Shown piece after piece: positions 36,024-45,249 of a stretch of DNA of 64,000 nt. The stretch is from assembly GCA_963589005.1 (NCBI GenBank), contig CAVAJR010000005.1:40146-104145 (forward strand). Direction: 5' to 3'. Positions within the stretch are counted from its first letter, which is position 1. Every line of letters starts with the position of its first letter. Source of the stretch: RGIG5612 sp963589005. GTDB lineage: Bacteria > Bacillota > Clostridia > Lachnospirales > Lachnospiraceae. Below the pieces are notes generated by a model. That model did not search any database and had not been told where the DNA came from. It saw only the letters and a program-made list of their open reading frames with translations. Made by a program: the position numbers and the translations under genes.

Positions 36024-36811
36024 TGCTGAAGATAAAGGATATATCAGTAACATTTAATCCGGGGACCATTAATGCCAAGAATGCTTTGAAAAAGCTGTCA
36101 TTAGATGTAAAAGCCGGAGATTTCATAACCATAATAGGTGCAAATGGTGCCGGCAAATCTACGCTCTTCAATGCGATCGGAGGTTCATTTTTTACGGACG
36201 AAGGCTCAATTGAGCTGGATGGCCAGGATATTACCATGATGCCGGAACATAAACGTGCCAAAATGATCGGAAGATTATTCCAGGATCCTATGCTGGGAAC
36301 AGCACCTGATCTGAGCATTATGGACAACATGGCCCTGTCGGCAGGCAAGGGAGGCTGGCTGTCCATACTATCTAATAAGGAAAAGAAGGATTTCAGAGAC
36401 AGAGTATCGGTACTGGGTATGGGATTAGAAGATCGTATGAGCCAGCCGGTAAGACTTCTGTCAGGAGGACAGAGACAGGCATTAACACTTCTTATGGCGA
36501 CCTATCATCCGCCTAAGCTGCTGCTGCTTGATGAGCACACGGCAGCCCTGGATCCGGGTACAGCAGAGAAGGTGCTTAATATTACGCAGAGTGTAATATC
36601 TGAGAATAATCTCACATGTTTGATGATAACCCATAACATGCAAAATGCTCTGGATCTGGGTAACAGAACGATCATGATGAATCAGGGCAATATAATATAT
36701 GATGTAAGAGACGAAGAAAGAGCCGGACTTACAGTCAATGATCTGTTGGACAGATTCAAGACCAAGGTGGGAGAAGCACTGGATAATGACAGGATACTTC
36801 TGTCGGAATAG
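36023..36811 (+). CDS. trpZ: Tryptophan ABC transporter ATP-binding protein
   Basis: 262 residues. Walker A GANGAGKSTL (about 41-50), Q-loop region LFQDPMLG, signature LLSGGQRQAL, Walker B LLLLDEHTAALDPGT and switch His in MITHNMQNAL. The Glu of Walker B is present. Completes a TrpXYZ importer energised by ATP at the inner face of the membrane. Confidence 0.92.
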   Translation: MLKIKDISVTFNPGTINAKNALKKLSLDVKAGDFITIIGANGAGKSTLFNAIGGSFFTDEGSIELDGQDITMMPEHKRAKMIGRLFQDPMLGTAPDLSIMDNMALSAGKGGWLSILSNKEKKDFRDRVSVLGMGLEDRMSQPVRLLSGGQRQALTLLMATYHPPKLLLLDEHTAALDPGTAEKVLNITQSVISENNLTCLMITHNMQNALDLGNRTIMMNQGNIIYDVRDEERAGLTVNDLLDRFKTKVGEALDNDRILLSE

Positions 36812-36827
36812 CAATCAACGAAGAATG

Positions 36828-36952
36828 CAAATGGAAGCTGCCGCGCGTTGGGACGGCGCAGCCACTGCGAGAAATCAATCAGCGTAGGCGATTTCGAGCA
36901 GTGGTCTGCACGCCGAGGTTCCCAGCGCGTGAGTAGTTTCAGCTTTCATTTG
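36828..36952. repeat. Palindromic repeat element, copy A
   Basis: Outer arms CAAATGGAAGCTG (36828-36840) and CAGCTTTCATTTG (36940-36952), middle arms GCGCGTTGGGA and TCCCAGCGCGT, and an inner core (36855-36914) with GGCGCAGCCACTGC and GCAGTGGTCTGCACGCC around GAAATC/GATTTC. The whole folds into a bulged 125-nt hairpin. The core is shared with copy B at 41866-41925. It lies after trpZ and has no coding sense. Confidence 0.75.
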
Positions 36953-37087
36953 GATAGCGATGCGAATGCTACTTTATATGCTTCAATACAGGAGCAGACT
37001 ACTGGCTTGACAGTCTGTAATACGATATATATAATACAGCTACTTAACGGGCGGTATGATTGTACCGCAGAAAGGGAGGAATTATAT

Positions 37088-37594
37088 ATGGGAATTATTG
37101 GTTTAGCATTAGGAATAATTGGTCTTGTCGGAAGCATTGTTTATCCGGTTGTATCAGCAGGTAAATTCGTAAGTCCTTCACTTGTACTGATGATCGTATT
37201 CTTGGTATTGGCTATTGCCGGTATTGTTATTTCAGCTATAGCAATGAAGAAACGCCTGAAGAGAGGTGCAGGAATTGCGGGATTGGTAGTTTCTATCATA
37301 GGTGTTATAGTGGGACTTGTTCTTACATTGGCATGCGTTGGATTAAACGCGGTAAGTCATGCTGTAACAGAGATGATGACAGATCCGGAATTTAAGAGTC
37401 AGTATGAGAGCTTGATCAACGATGCTGCAGAGGACGAGGAAGTTTCGAGCTTTTTAGAGGAACTTACAGGCGCAGCAGATATTCAGGAAGCACAGTCGAT
37501 CCTTAATTCTGCCATTGAGCAGGCAAATGCCGGAGAAACTACTGCAGAGACAACAACTGCAGCAGAAACTACTACAGAGGCAGAAGCTAATTAG
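37088..37594 (+). CDS. Small membrane protein, DUF4190-like
   Basis: 168 residues from ATG 37088 (GGGAGGAATT upstream). Three predicted helices in the first 95 residues, GIIGLALGIIGLVGSIVYP, VLMIVFLVLAIAGIVISAIA and GIAGLVVSIIGVIVGLVLTL, then a soluble Glu/Asp-rich region and a Thr/Glu/Ala tail. The G-x-x-G-rich helices are DUF4190-like. Its function is not known. The 83-residue protein encoded next is a short relative, and the pair lies between trpZ and lgt. Confidence 0.72.
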   Translation: MGIIGLALGIIGLVGSIVYPVVSAGKFVSPSLVLMIVFLVLAIAGIVISAIAMKKRLKRGAGIAGLVVSIIGVIVGLVLTLACVGLNAVSHAVTEMMTDPEFKSQYESLINDAAEDEEVSSFLEELTGAADIQEAQSILNSAIEQANAGETTAETTTAAETTTEAEAN

Positions 37595-37611
37595 AAACCA
37601 GGGTGGATAAA

Positions 37612-37863
37612 ATGGGAATAGCAGGATTTATTTTAGGTATTATTTCATGTTGTTTTGGAGCATTTCTGACATTTAAGTGGATAGGTCTGATCATTGGTAT
37701 TGTTGGCCTTATCCTTGCAGCAATTGCTCTTAAAGAAGAAAAAAATGGCATTAACACAGCCGGTTTCGTATTATCAATAATCGGTATAGGTCTGTGTGTT
37801 GTATTATGGATAGCATGCGCTGCATGTGCAGCATGTGCAATGTCAAATGCTGTCATTTATTAA
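37612..37863 (+). CDS. Short hydrophobic protein related to the preceding gene
   Basis: 83 residues, MGIAGFILGIISCCFGAFLT, with two to three helices and a Cys/Ala-rich end (ACAACAACAMSNAV). Start ATG 37612 has AGGGTGG 4-5 bases upstream. Gly-rich helices resemble the DUF4190-like protein just upstream, which suggests a duplication followed by shortening. Its last codons overlap the start of lgt. Confidence 0.68.
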   Translation: MGIAGFILGIISCCFGAFLTFKWIGLIIGIVGLILAAIALKEEKNGINTAGFVLSIIGIGLCVVLWIACAACAACAMSNAVIY

Positions 37864-38626
37864 TGTATTTGGCCTGACCATACCTATGTATGGTCTTATG
37901 ATGGCCGTAGGATTTATAGGCGGAAGCTGTATTGCATATATACGTGCCCGTCGTATAGGATTGATCGGTGAGAATCTGATTATAATTTTGGCCTGCGCCC
38001 TGGGATGTGCAATCCTGGGCGGAGGCTTGCTTTATGTCCTGGTTACATATACTCCGGATCAGATAATTGCTTTGATCAAGGCAGGGAATTGGAACGCGTT
38101 AACCGGCATAGTATTCTACGGTGCGTTGATCGGCGGAACATTGGGAGCGCTTCTGGGAAGCGTTATAGCCAGAGACGATATCAGAAATTACCTGGATGTG
38201 GTAGTTCCGATTGTCTCGCTGGGTCATGCATTTGGCAGGATCGGGTGCTTCTGCGCCGGATGCTGTTACGGCAGACCTACAAATAGTGCGATAGGAGTAA
38301 TATACACACAAGCAGTAGGAGGTGCGCCGCCGGGAATCAGGCTGCTTCCGGTGCAGTTATTCGAGGCCGGTGCAGATATAATAATTTTCTTGATTCTGAT
38401 ATCGGTATCTGCTAAAACAAAATCCAGATATCTGACAACATGCTTATATTGTATATTATATGGCATAGCCAGATTTGTTCTGGAATTTTACAGATATGAC
38501 AGTATCAGAGGAATGGCAGCAGGACTATCCACATCACAATGGATAAGCATTGTGCTCGTGGCAGGCGGAGTCATTGGTCTGGTGATGATCTGTATAAAAA
38601 GTTCCGGACAGAGGATGCACAGCTGA
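37847..38626 (+). CDS. lgt: Prolipoprotein diacylglyceryl transferase
   Basis: About 259 residues from ATG 37847 (MLSFINVFGLTIPMYGLMMA); an in-frame ATG at 37826 is possible. Lgt transfers the diacylglyceryl group of phosphatidylglycerol to the lipobox cysteine of prelipoproteins. Seven membrane helices; the family signature HAFGRIGCFCAGCCYGRPT with the GRxGNxxxxE-type region (here GRIGCFCAGCCYG) lies at about 131-148. It is shorter at the N-terminus than E. coli Lgt but typical for clostridia. Translation is coupled to the preceding small gene. Confidence 0.92.
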   Translation: MLSFINVFGLTIPMYGLMMAVGFIGGSCIAYIRARRIGLIGENLIIILACALGCAILGGGLLYVLVTYTPDQIIALIKAGNWNALTGIVFYGALIGGTLGALLGSVIARDDIRNYLDVVVPIVSLGHAFGRIGCFCAGCCYGRPTNSAIGVIYTQAVGGAPPGIRLLPVQLFEAGADIIIFLILISVSAKTKSRYLTTCLYCILYGIARFVLEFYRYDSIRGMAAGLSTSQWISIVLVAGGVIGLVMICIKSSGQRMHS

Positions 38627-38794
38627 CGGTATTTATCCGAAGAGATATTCATATGGACATAAACTCTATAATCGGGATTTGGCCATGCATCCTGAAAATA
38701 ACTATAATAAATTGTATATATGGCCGCCATGAAAATACCGTTGATAGAAACAAAAGGCAATATGCAGGCGGTCTGTGAGTTAGGACTAGTAGTA

Positions 38795-40207
38795 ATGAAA
38801 AAAATGACGATCAACAGTGAATTATTAGAATTTATCAGAAAATCTGCAAGCATGTATCATACAGTTGAGACTGCGTCAAAATACTTAAATCAGGCAGGAT
38901 TTACAGAACTTAAGGAAGGCCTGACCTGGGATGTGCATAATGGCGGGAAATATTATGTTAAGAGAAACAACTCAAGCATAATTGCATTTGCGATTCCTTC
39001 AAAATGCGACAAGACATACTTTAAGATAATCGCATCTCATTCGGATTCACCTACATTTGCGATCAAGGATATAGCACAGTTGAGCGGACCGGAAGGGTAT
39101 ATAAGGCTTAACGTTGAGGCATACGGCGGTATGATTGATTATACCTGGCTGGACAGACCGCTGGGAATTGCGGGCCGTGTGATGGTTAGGACAGACCGCG
39201 GCATAGAGAGCCGCCTTATAAATATTGATAAAGATATCCTGATCATCCCGAGTCAGTGTATACATTTTAATAGGGATGTTAATAAAGGCATGGAATTTAA
39301 CAGGCAGGCGGATCTGTGTCCTGTATTTACCGCCGGAGATATGTCTAAGGAAGATTTTGATAAAATGATAGCTCATGCAGCAGGGGCAAATGCTGCGGAC
39401 ATAATGGGAAGAAATATCTTTCTTGTAAACCACCAGCAGGGCGTTGTATGGGGAGCAGCAGATGAATTTATATCCTCTCCTAAGCTGGACGACCTTCAGT
39501 GTGCATTTACATCACTTAAGGCATTTATTGCGGCAAATGGATGCGTCAGGATCAATGAAGCTGCAACAATTGAAACAGCTAAGTCAGGAAGCGAGTCACT
39601 GCAAAGTAATGACTGCAGGAGTATAGGCGGGGCGCATCAGGGAATAAATGTATATGCATGCTTTGATAATGAGGAGGTTGGTTCCGGTACTAAGCAGGGA
39701 GCATTGTCTACATTTTTGGCTGACACTCTAAAACGTATAATAATGAATCTGGGACTGTCACAGGAGGACTACTATGCGGCCGTGGCCGATTCATTTATGA
39801 TAAGTGCAGACAATGCGCATGCGCTGCATCCTAATCATCCGGAGAAGACAGACGAGTGCAACAGACCGCTCTTAAATCACGGCATTGTTATTAAAGAAAA
39901 TGCGGCGCAAAAGTATGTAACTGATGCATTTTCAAGAAGTATATTTAAGAGTATCTGCGAGAAAGCAGCTGTGCCATATCAATCATTTGCCAATAAAAGT
40001 AATGTGGCAGGGGGCTCAACTCTGGGTAACTTGTCTAATACCCAGGTCAGTATGCATGCTGTGGATATAGGTCTGGCACAGCTGGCAATGCATAGCTCAT
40101 ATGAGACAGCCGGTGCTAGGGACAGCGAGTATGCTGTGAGGGCATTTGAGACCTTCTATGAATCTGAAATAATTATAGACGGTGCTGACAGATGCCAGGT
40201 GCTGTAA
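38795..40207 (+). CDS. M18-family zinc aminopeptidase
   Basis: About 470 residues from ATG 38795; the upstream extension to 38720 is not needed. Motifs of peptidase family M18: ASHSDSPTFAIK (metal-binding His-Asp), PKLDDLQCAFTS, CFDNEEVGSGTKQGA (Glu-Glu metal/catalytic), SADNAHALHPNHPEK, and the C-terminal GGSTLGNLSNTQVSMHAVDIGLAQLAMHS. The enzyme removes N-terminal acidic or neutral residues from cytosolic peptides. Cytoplasmic, no signal peptide. Confidence 0.93.
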   Translation: MKKMTINSELLEFIRKSASMYHTVETASKYLNQAGFTELKEGLTWDVHNGGKYYVKRNNSSIIAFAIPSKCDKTYFKIIASHSDSPTFAIKDIAQLSGPEGYIRLNVEAYGGMIDYTWLDRPLGIAGRVMVRTDRGIESRLINIDKDILIIPSQCIHFNRDVNKGMEFNRQADLCPVFTAGDMSKEDFDKMIAHAAGANAADIMGRNIFLVNHQQGVVWGAADEFISSPKLDDLQCAFTSLKAFIAANGCVRINEAATIETAKSGSESLQSNDCRSIGGAHQGINVYACFDNEEVGSGTKQGALSTFLADTLKRIIMNLGLSQEDYYAAVADSFMISADNAHALHPNHPEKTDECNRPLLNHGIVIKENAAQKYVTDAFSRSIFKSICEKAAVPYQSFANKSNVAGGSTLGNLSNTQVSMHAVDIGLAQLAMHSSYETAGARDSEYAVRAFETFYESEIIIDGADRCQVL

Positions 40208-40284
40208 GGCAAGTAACGGATATTGATTGTTTTGTAACATCTGCTGCGAGGTTTCTGGCATGATCAATAACTTGGCATAGATGT

Positions 40285-41718
40285 TTAAGACATTGGTATC
40301 AGCAGTCTGACTAAATATTCGTATATAGTACCCTCGGATGGCGGACATCCGGGGATGTTTTTTTCGAAGGAATGTGTGCAGGCCCCTATTCCTACGTAAT
40401 TAATGCAATCCTGGCTGCATCCTTCAGAATGATGGACATAGGAAGAAGTATTCTTCGACTGATTATCATGTGCGTGGCTTACTGCAGTATCAGCGCCGCG
40501 ATATCCCTGCCCTATGCAGAATCTTATATTCAATTCATCTGTAAGTCGACTGAGCTTGCCTTCAGCTCTTAATCTGTCCAATGCGGACATGAGATAACTG
40601 TAACATGCACTGCAGGAATCGACCTCTTCAACGGCATAGTTGAGAGATACGATGCGGTGTGTATCGGAATTTTCAGCAGAATCTATATATTGATTTTCTG
40701 TTTTTTCATATTTTAAGGAGTCGCAGCCTCCGGGGATAGTTATCATTTGCAATGAATTTAAATCCGACGAGCCTACGCCCAGCTCAGCGGCGAGAGTGAT
40801 ATAACGGACATCACTGGTGTCATATCCCAGAACACGGCATACATATGAGTCTGTAAGCACCGGATCTACAGACGCCATAATGCAGTTTCTTACAAGCGGA
40901 TTGCCGCCGTCCTCAATATTCGGGTCGCCGCAAATGTGGTCGATAACAATAAAGTCCTGATGTATATATGTATTTAAATGCGCAATAGGCTTGTGAAGCC
41001 CCATGGAATGAAAGTGCCTTTTCTCGGAGTTAGGGATCAATCCCTTCATATTCTTAAGTGCACAGGTTACATGAGTCTGACAGTGCCCTTTGAGGACCGG
41101 GACGTTGATGAGGTAGTCGATATCCTTGAGCTTGCTGCAGATGTTAAGCTCTAATCCGCTGCAGTCTGCTGCGAAGAAGGAATCCTTCTGCGTATCGAAT
41201 AACGGAACATCATATTGCTGAGACAGCTTATTGTATCCGCAATATTCAAATGCTTCAGCGGTTTTATCACCAACCCAGGAGCCTTCAAGAATAGTTATAT
41301 CTGTAAATCCCTGCAGTTTCAGGTATTCGATTATGCCGGCAACTACCTCGGGATGAGTGGTTGCTCCGAAGCTGGCAGGTGTGGGACTGACCAAGTTGGG
41401 TTTGATCCCGATTCTAATATTGCTGAAGTCAGTATTATCAGGTCTTGCCAAATTTTGAGATACGCTGTCGTAATATGCGCCTGGAATATTGCATATATCA
41501 GGGCTTGCAGAATTATGTGAGTCTTTCTCAGAATATGTTTTATGAACATTGTATGCGTCATGGCATGAGGCAGCTGCCGACTGGTCTTCAGACAGAGCTG
41601 AATGTATGTGACGGCATTTGCCCATGATATGAGCACGCAAGTCACACTCTGTAAGCAGCTTAATGGTCATTTCCTTATAATCAGTTCCATATATACGATA
41701 TATTTCGTTCCTGTTCAT
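40285..41718 (-). CDS. DUF362-domain protein with a cysteine-rich C-terminus
   Basis: 477 residues. DUF362 core (about 95-320): RIGIKPNLVSPTPASFGATTHPEVV, VLKGHCQTHVTCALKNMKGL, SVDPVLTDSYVCRVLGYD. Unlike many DUF362 proteins it has no ferredoxin domain, but the C-terminal 130 residues carry scattered cysteines (DSCSACYSYL, CIGQGYRG, HHSEGCSQDCINYVGIGACTHS, PGCPPSE) that could bind a metal centre. Function of the family is not established. A low-complexity region occupies residues 40-90. Confidence 0.85.
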   Translation of the reverse strand: MNRNEIYRIYGTDYKEMTIKLLTECDLRAHIMGKCRHIHSALSEDQSAAASCHDAYNVHKTYSEKDSHNSASPDICNIPGAYYDSVSQNLARPDNTDFSNIRIGIKPNLVSPTPASFGATTHPEVVAGIIEYLKLQGFTDITILEGSWVGDKTAEAFEYCGYNKLSQQYDVPLFDTQKDSFFAADCSGLELNICSKLKDIDYLINVPVLKGHCQTHVTCALKNMKGLIPNSEKRHFHSMGLHKPIAHLNTYIHQDFIVIDHICGDPNIEDGGNPLVRNCIMASVDPVLTDSYVCRVLGYDTSDVRYITLAAELGVGSSDLNSLQMITIPGGCDSLKYEKTENQYIDSAENSDTHRIVSLNYAVEEVDSCSACYSYLMSALDRLRAEGKLSRLTDELNIRFCIGQGYRGADTAVSHAHDNQSKNTSSYVHHSEGCSQDCINYVGIGACTHSFEKNIPGCPPSEGTIYEYLVRLLIPMS

Positions 41719-41849
41719 ATAAATTCCTTATTGTATATGCTGTAGTGAGATAAAAACTTGAAATCACCCGGCGATTATATCATAATGTTACAGATACAGC
41801 AGAAAAACTTTGGTGAGCTGCGGTTTGCTGACACAAATGTAAACATAGA

Positions 41850-41937
41850 TTGTGCCGTTAGCAGTGGCGTGCAGCCCACTGTTGGAAATCGTCTGCGCTG
41901 ACAGATTTCTTACAGTGACTGCGCCGTCCCAGCACAA
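41850..41937. repeat. Palindromic repeat element, copy B
   Basis: TTGTGC (41850-41855) pairs with GCACAA (41932-41937), and the core (41866-41925) has GGCGTGCAGCCCACTG..GGAAATC facing GATTTCTTACAGTGACTGCGCC. Read on the minus strand the core closely matches copy A at 36855-36914, including GGGACGGCGCAG and CAGTGGGCTGCACGCC. The rest of the 41719-42021 gap holds no gene. Confidence 0.75.
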
Positions 41938-42021
41938 AGCAAAGCTGTCATTGGGGAATATAACCATATGAAGTTTTCAGAATATGGTTTTATCACAAAT
42001 ATTACATGAGGAGCTGTGAAT

Positions 42022-42900
42022 ATGGATCTTACAAATATTGGAAATTCGCTGATAGAAACGCTGACAAGTAAGAATAACGGCAAGGAGTCATTCGGAGATT
42101 ATATTACATCGTCTCAGTTTGTCATAACACTTATAATAATAGCAGTAGCGATAGGCTTGTGGATAGCGTTATCGAAGGCGTCGAGGTTTTATGAGAAGAA
42201 GGTAATAGCAAATGATCCTAATGCCAAGCATGCGTCTCAGAGAAAAACAATAACTCATGTGCTTACGAGTATATTTAAGGCTTTGATCATATTGGGCATG
42301 ATCATAGGCGTACTTCAGAGCAACGGATTTAATGTAACTTCGCTTGTGGCCAGTGTCGGCATAGTAACGGCTGTAGTCGGTCTTGCATTGCAGGACGCTA
42401 TCAAGGATGTGATATGCGGACTGTATATATTGTCAGACCATTATTTCGGCGTGGGGGATGTAATCAGATATAATAATATTGAAGGCGAGGTTCAGAAGAT
42501 GAGCCTGCGCTCCACGCGTGTTCAGGATACTGACACTGGCAATATTGTAACCATATCCAACAGAAATTTCTCTGAGGCAACCAAGGTTTCAAATATGTGG
42601 GATATAGACATTGGCCTATCCTATGATGAGGATGTGGCTGAGATCCACGCACTGCTTGGCTCCATTTGCGAGCAGATAGATGCGATTGATGGCATTGATG
42701 AGTGCATATACAAGGGCACTAACGCATTTGACAAATCAGCTGTTATTTATAAGATAAGGTGCTTCACTTCACCGAGACGCAAATATGATATGCGAAGGGC
42801 AGCGATTAAGGTTATCCAGGAACGACTGGATCAGGCTGGAATCAAGATGCCATACGAGCACATGAATGTTATAGTCTCCAGAGAAGAATCTGGTAAATGA
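42022..42900 (+). CDS. mscS: MscS-type small-conductance mechanosensitive channel
   Basis: 292 residues, starting at ATG 42022 with GAGGAG 8 bases upstream rather than the GTG at 42016. Three membrane helices; the pore-lining TM3 region is ASVGIVTAVVGLALQDAIKDVICGLYIL, followed by the MscS beta domain (FGVGDVIRYNNIEGEVQKMSLRSTRVQD). The channel opens on membrane tension and releases solutes on osmotic downshock. No operon partner. Confidence 0.93.
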   Translation: MDLTNIGNSLIETLTSKNNGKESFGDYITSSQFVITLIIIAVAIGLWIALSKASRFYEKKVIANDPNAKHASQRKTITHVLTSIFKALIILGMIIGVLQSNGFNVTSLVASVGIVTAVVGLALQDAIKDVICGLYILSDHYFGVGDVIRYNNIEGEVQKMSLRSTRVQDTDTGNIVTISNRNFSEATKVSNMWDIDIGLSYDEDVAEIHALLGSICEQIDAIDGIDECIYKGTNAFDKSAVIYKIRCFTSPRRKYDMRRAAIKVIQERLDQAGIKMPYEHMNVIVSREESGK

Positions 42901-43092
42901 TAAATATGTCAAAAACAGACTATGATATGTTACAAAAATGAGCAAATAGAACAAATTTGACATTAAACATTGTTTTTTAATAATGAATAATGGTAAAATG
43001 TTACAAAGGTGTGGTCAGAGATAGACTGCCTTTTAGAACTAATATTAAAGTCCCGCTTGGGACTTTTACAAATGTTAAGGAGATGGATTAGA

Positions 43093-44145
43093 ATGAAAAC
43101 AATTTATTCAGAGGCACATCCGGGTAAGGTTGTGTTAGCAGAAAAAGAAATCGGACATCCGGGTCCTGGCGAGGTACTTATCAAGGCTAAATATAGCGCA
43201 ATGAGCCCGGGAACAGAGTGTGGACTGCTTCATGAAGCAATCGTTCCGCTGCCGACAAATATCGGCTATGCTATGGCTGGTGAAATCATTGAAGTCGGCG
43301 AAGGTGTTGATGAATTCAAGGTTGGAGATCATGTAGTATCAACAATTGAGCATGCTCAGTACATCATCACATCAGAATTAAACTGCACACTGTGTCCGGA
43401 AGGCGTTGACCTCAAGCAGGCAGCATTCTGGAACCTGGGACATACAGGTATGTATGCACTTCGTCGCTCACAGCTTCAGATGGGCGAGGCTTGCATCGTT
43501 ATGGGTGAAGGCTTCGTTGGTGCCGTTACAGCTCAGTTAGCTAAGATCGCAGGTGCATGTCCTGTTATCCTTACAGGTCATCATGATGAAAAGCTTAATG
43601 CTTCTAAGGAAATGGGCGTTGACTATGTAGTAAATACTAAGACAGATCCGGAAGGACTTGAGAAGCTTCTTGCTGAATTAGGTTTACTTGAAAATGGCGT
43701 TCCTGTAATCTTCGAGGCTACAGGCAACAGAGCAGCACTTCTTCAGGCTTGCAACCTCGTATCAGAAAGAGGACGTGTAATCATGATCTCACAGGCTCAC
43801 GGCGAGGATCTTCCTCCGATCGATGATCCAATCATGCAGAAGGGTGCCAGCCTCATTGGTACATATGTTAACTCTAAGCCATATAAGCTTAAGAGAGCAG
43901 ATCTTCTGATCACAGGTACATGGCCACCGGTAATGGGTGCTAAGTTAAACCCATACAAGAACTGCGACGTTTGGACATCAGACGAGGACATCAAGGTTTA
44001 CCTGAACATGATCAAGTATGGCAGACTCAATGTTACTCCGCTTATCAGCCATGAGTTCACATATGAGCAGATTCCGGAAGCATATGACAAATATGTATTC
44101 CCACATCCAAGCAAGGAGATCACAGGCGGTCTTATTTGCTGGTAG
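43093..44145 (+). CDS. MDR-superfamily oxidoreductase lacking the usual catalytic zinc ligands
   Basis: 350 residues from ATG 43093 (AAGGAGATGGATTAGA); the frame from 43009 is not coding. GroES-like N-domain and a Rossmann domain (MGEGFVGAVTAQLAKIAG) as in zinc-type alcohol dehydrogenases and BchC-like proteins. The usual GHE zinc-binding motif reads GYAMAGEIIEVG, and the Cys of the substrate loop is replaced (AMSPGTECG). CTLCPEG contains the only nearby Cys pair. It may use a substrate without catalytic zinc. Codon use is biased towards high expression. Substrate unknown. Confidence 0.85.
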   Translation: MKTIYSEAHPGKVVLAEKEIGHPGPGEVLIKAKYSAMSPGTECGLLHEAIVPLPTNIGYAMAGEIIEVGEGVDEFKVGDHVVSTIEHAQYIITSELNCTLCPEGVDLKQAAFWNLGHTGMYALRRSQLQMGEACIVMGEGFVGAVTAQLAKIAGACPVILTGHHDEKLNASKEMGVDYVVNTKTDPEGLEKLLAELGLLENGVPVIFEATGNRAALLQACNLVSERGRVIMISQAHGEDLPPIDDPIMQKGASLIGTYVNSKPYKLKRADLLITGTWPPVMGAKLNPYKNCDVWTSDEDIKVYLNMIKYGRLNVTPLISHEFTYEQIPEAYDKYVFPHPSKEITGGLICW

Positions 44146-44186
44146 AATAAACTATACTCGCAGATATAAGCAACGAAGAGCAAATA

Positions 44187-44219
44187 AAAAAGAGTTTCCA
44201 CGGATGGAAACTCTTTTTT
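44187..44219 (+). terminator. Terminator after the MDR gene
   Basis: AAAAAGAGTTTCCA-CGGA-TGGAAACTCTTTTTT, a 14-bp stem with T6. The stretch 44220-44451 has only a poor open frame and no supported gene. Confidence 0.9.
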
Positions 44220-44451
44220 GACTCTTTTTTCTTTTTTGACCAGTTATTCAACATTATTTATTTACTGTGTTTTCTGCCAGAGAATAGGAGACAATATTGC
44301 TCCAGTCCCGACGAAGAGACATTTCAAATGTCAGATCTGTATTATTGATGCCAGGCGTGTTTATGAGACCATCAAGATTGATCAGATCAGGGAATTAAAT
44401 GCATATGCTGATAAAAAGATGGCTGAACGATTTGCAGGAAGATAATGGCTG

Positions 44452-44973
44452 TCAGCTGCCTAATATAGTCACAATCTTACCGCTCTTGCGATATTCATTC
44501 AGATCTATCAGTCTCTGGTTTTCAGAACCGCGGAATTTTAGCCACAGGTTTTTCTTAGCCAATACAAATGGTCCGTCTACGAGTATGTCTATCGACGCAA
44601 GCAGGTCGTCAGTATATTCGGTATATTTTCTGCCTCCCGGAAGCAGGTCTTCCAGCAGGTATCCTGTAAATGCCCATACATTCTTACCGGGACATTCTGC
44701 CTTGAACCTGTTCATAAAAGGTGCTAATACAGCCTGATTTTCTTCTTCAAAAGGATCTCCGCCCAGCAAGGTCAGTCCTGCTACATAATCATATTGCATG
44801 CTTTCAATAATCAGGTTTTCTTCCTTATCGGTAAATGGCGCGCCATTATCGAAGTTCCAGGTCTCCGGTTGGAAGCACCCCTCACAATGATTTCTGCAGC
44901 CGGATACAAACAGAGTAGTTCTGACTCCTGTACCATTAGCGATGTCATAATATTTTATCTCTGAATAGTTCAT
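44452..44973 (-). CDS. nrdG: Anaerobic ribonucleotide reductase activating protein
   Basis: 173 residues, radical SAM enzyme with the cluster motif SGCRNHCEGCFQPETW (CX3CX2C, about residues 26-33). NrdG installs the glycyl radical on NrdD using SAM. It lies downstream of nrdD in the same direction, after a 276-bp gap containing a terminator-like hairpin, so the two may not always be co-transcribed. Confidence 0.95.
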   Translation of the reverse strand: MNYSEIKYYDIANGTGVRTTLFVSGCRNHCEGCFQPETWNFDNGAPFTDKEENLIIESMQYDYVAGLTLLGGDPFEEENQAVLAPFMNRFKAECPGKNVWAFTGYLLEDLLPGGRKYTEYTDDLLASIDILVDGPFVLAKKNLWLKFRGSENQRLIDLNEYRKSGKIVTILGS

Positions 44974-45080
44974 AACTGTTTAAGTCCTCTGTTCCTTTCT
45001 TTCATTATAATAGCTGTCTATATATGGGCTGTCAAAGCCTTATAAATTGCATTGAGCATCAACTTGCCGCTGATACATAA

Positions 45081-45118
45081 AGAAAAGAGACGTGCGATTT
45101 ACACGCCTCTTGCTTTTG
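45081..45118 (-). terminator. Hairpin with T-tract between nrdD and nrdG (minus strand)
   Basis: On the minus strand GAGGCGTG-TAAATCG-CACGTCTC is followed by TTTTCTTT. Placed directly after nrdD, it would reduce or end transcription before nrdG. Confidence 0.65.
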
Positions 45119-45249
45119 ATATTATAGTGTAATTTAACAACATTTTAATATATCATTTCTAATTTTCAAATGTCTGTTGACATAATAGTTCCGCTTTGAA
45201 TTGCTATATTTAGCTTTAAATTACAACTTTACAATAGTGTTTATCCGGA

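Noticed and set aside
36848..37087. N-terminal extension of the DUF4190-like gene
   Set aside because: It runs through the palindromic repeat; a good RBS supports ATG 37088.
44218..44445. 75-codon frame ending ADKKMAERFAGR after the MDR terminator
   Set aside because: Begins inside terminator T-runs, lacks an RBS; the end looks protein-like but no family was recognised, so it is not called.
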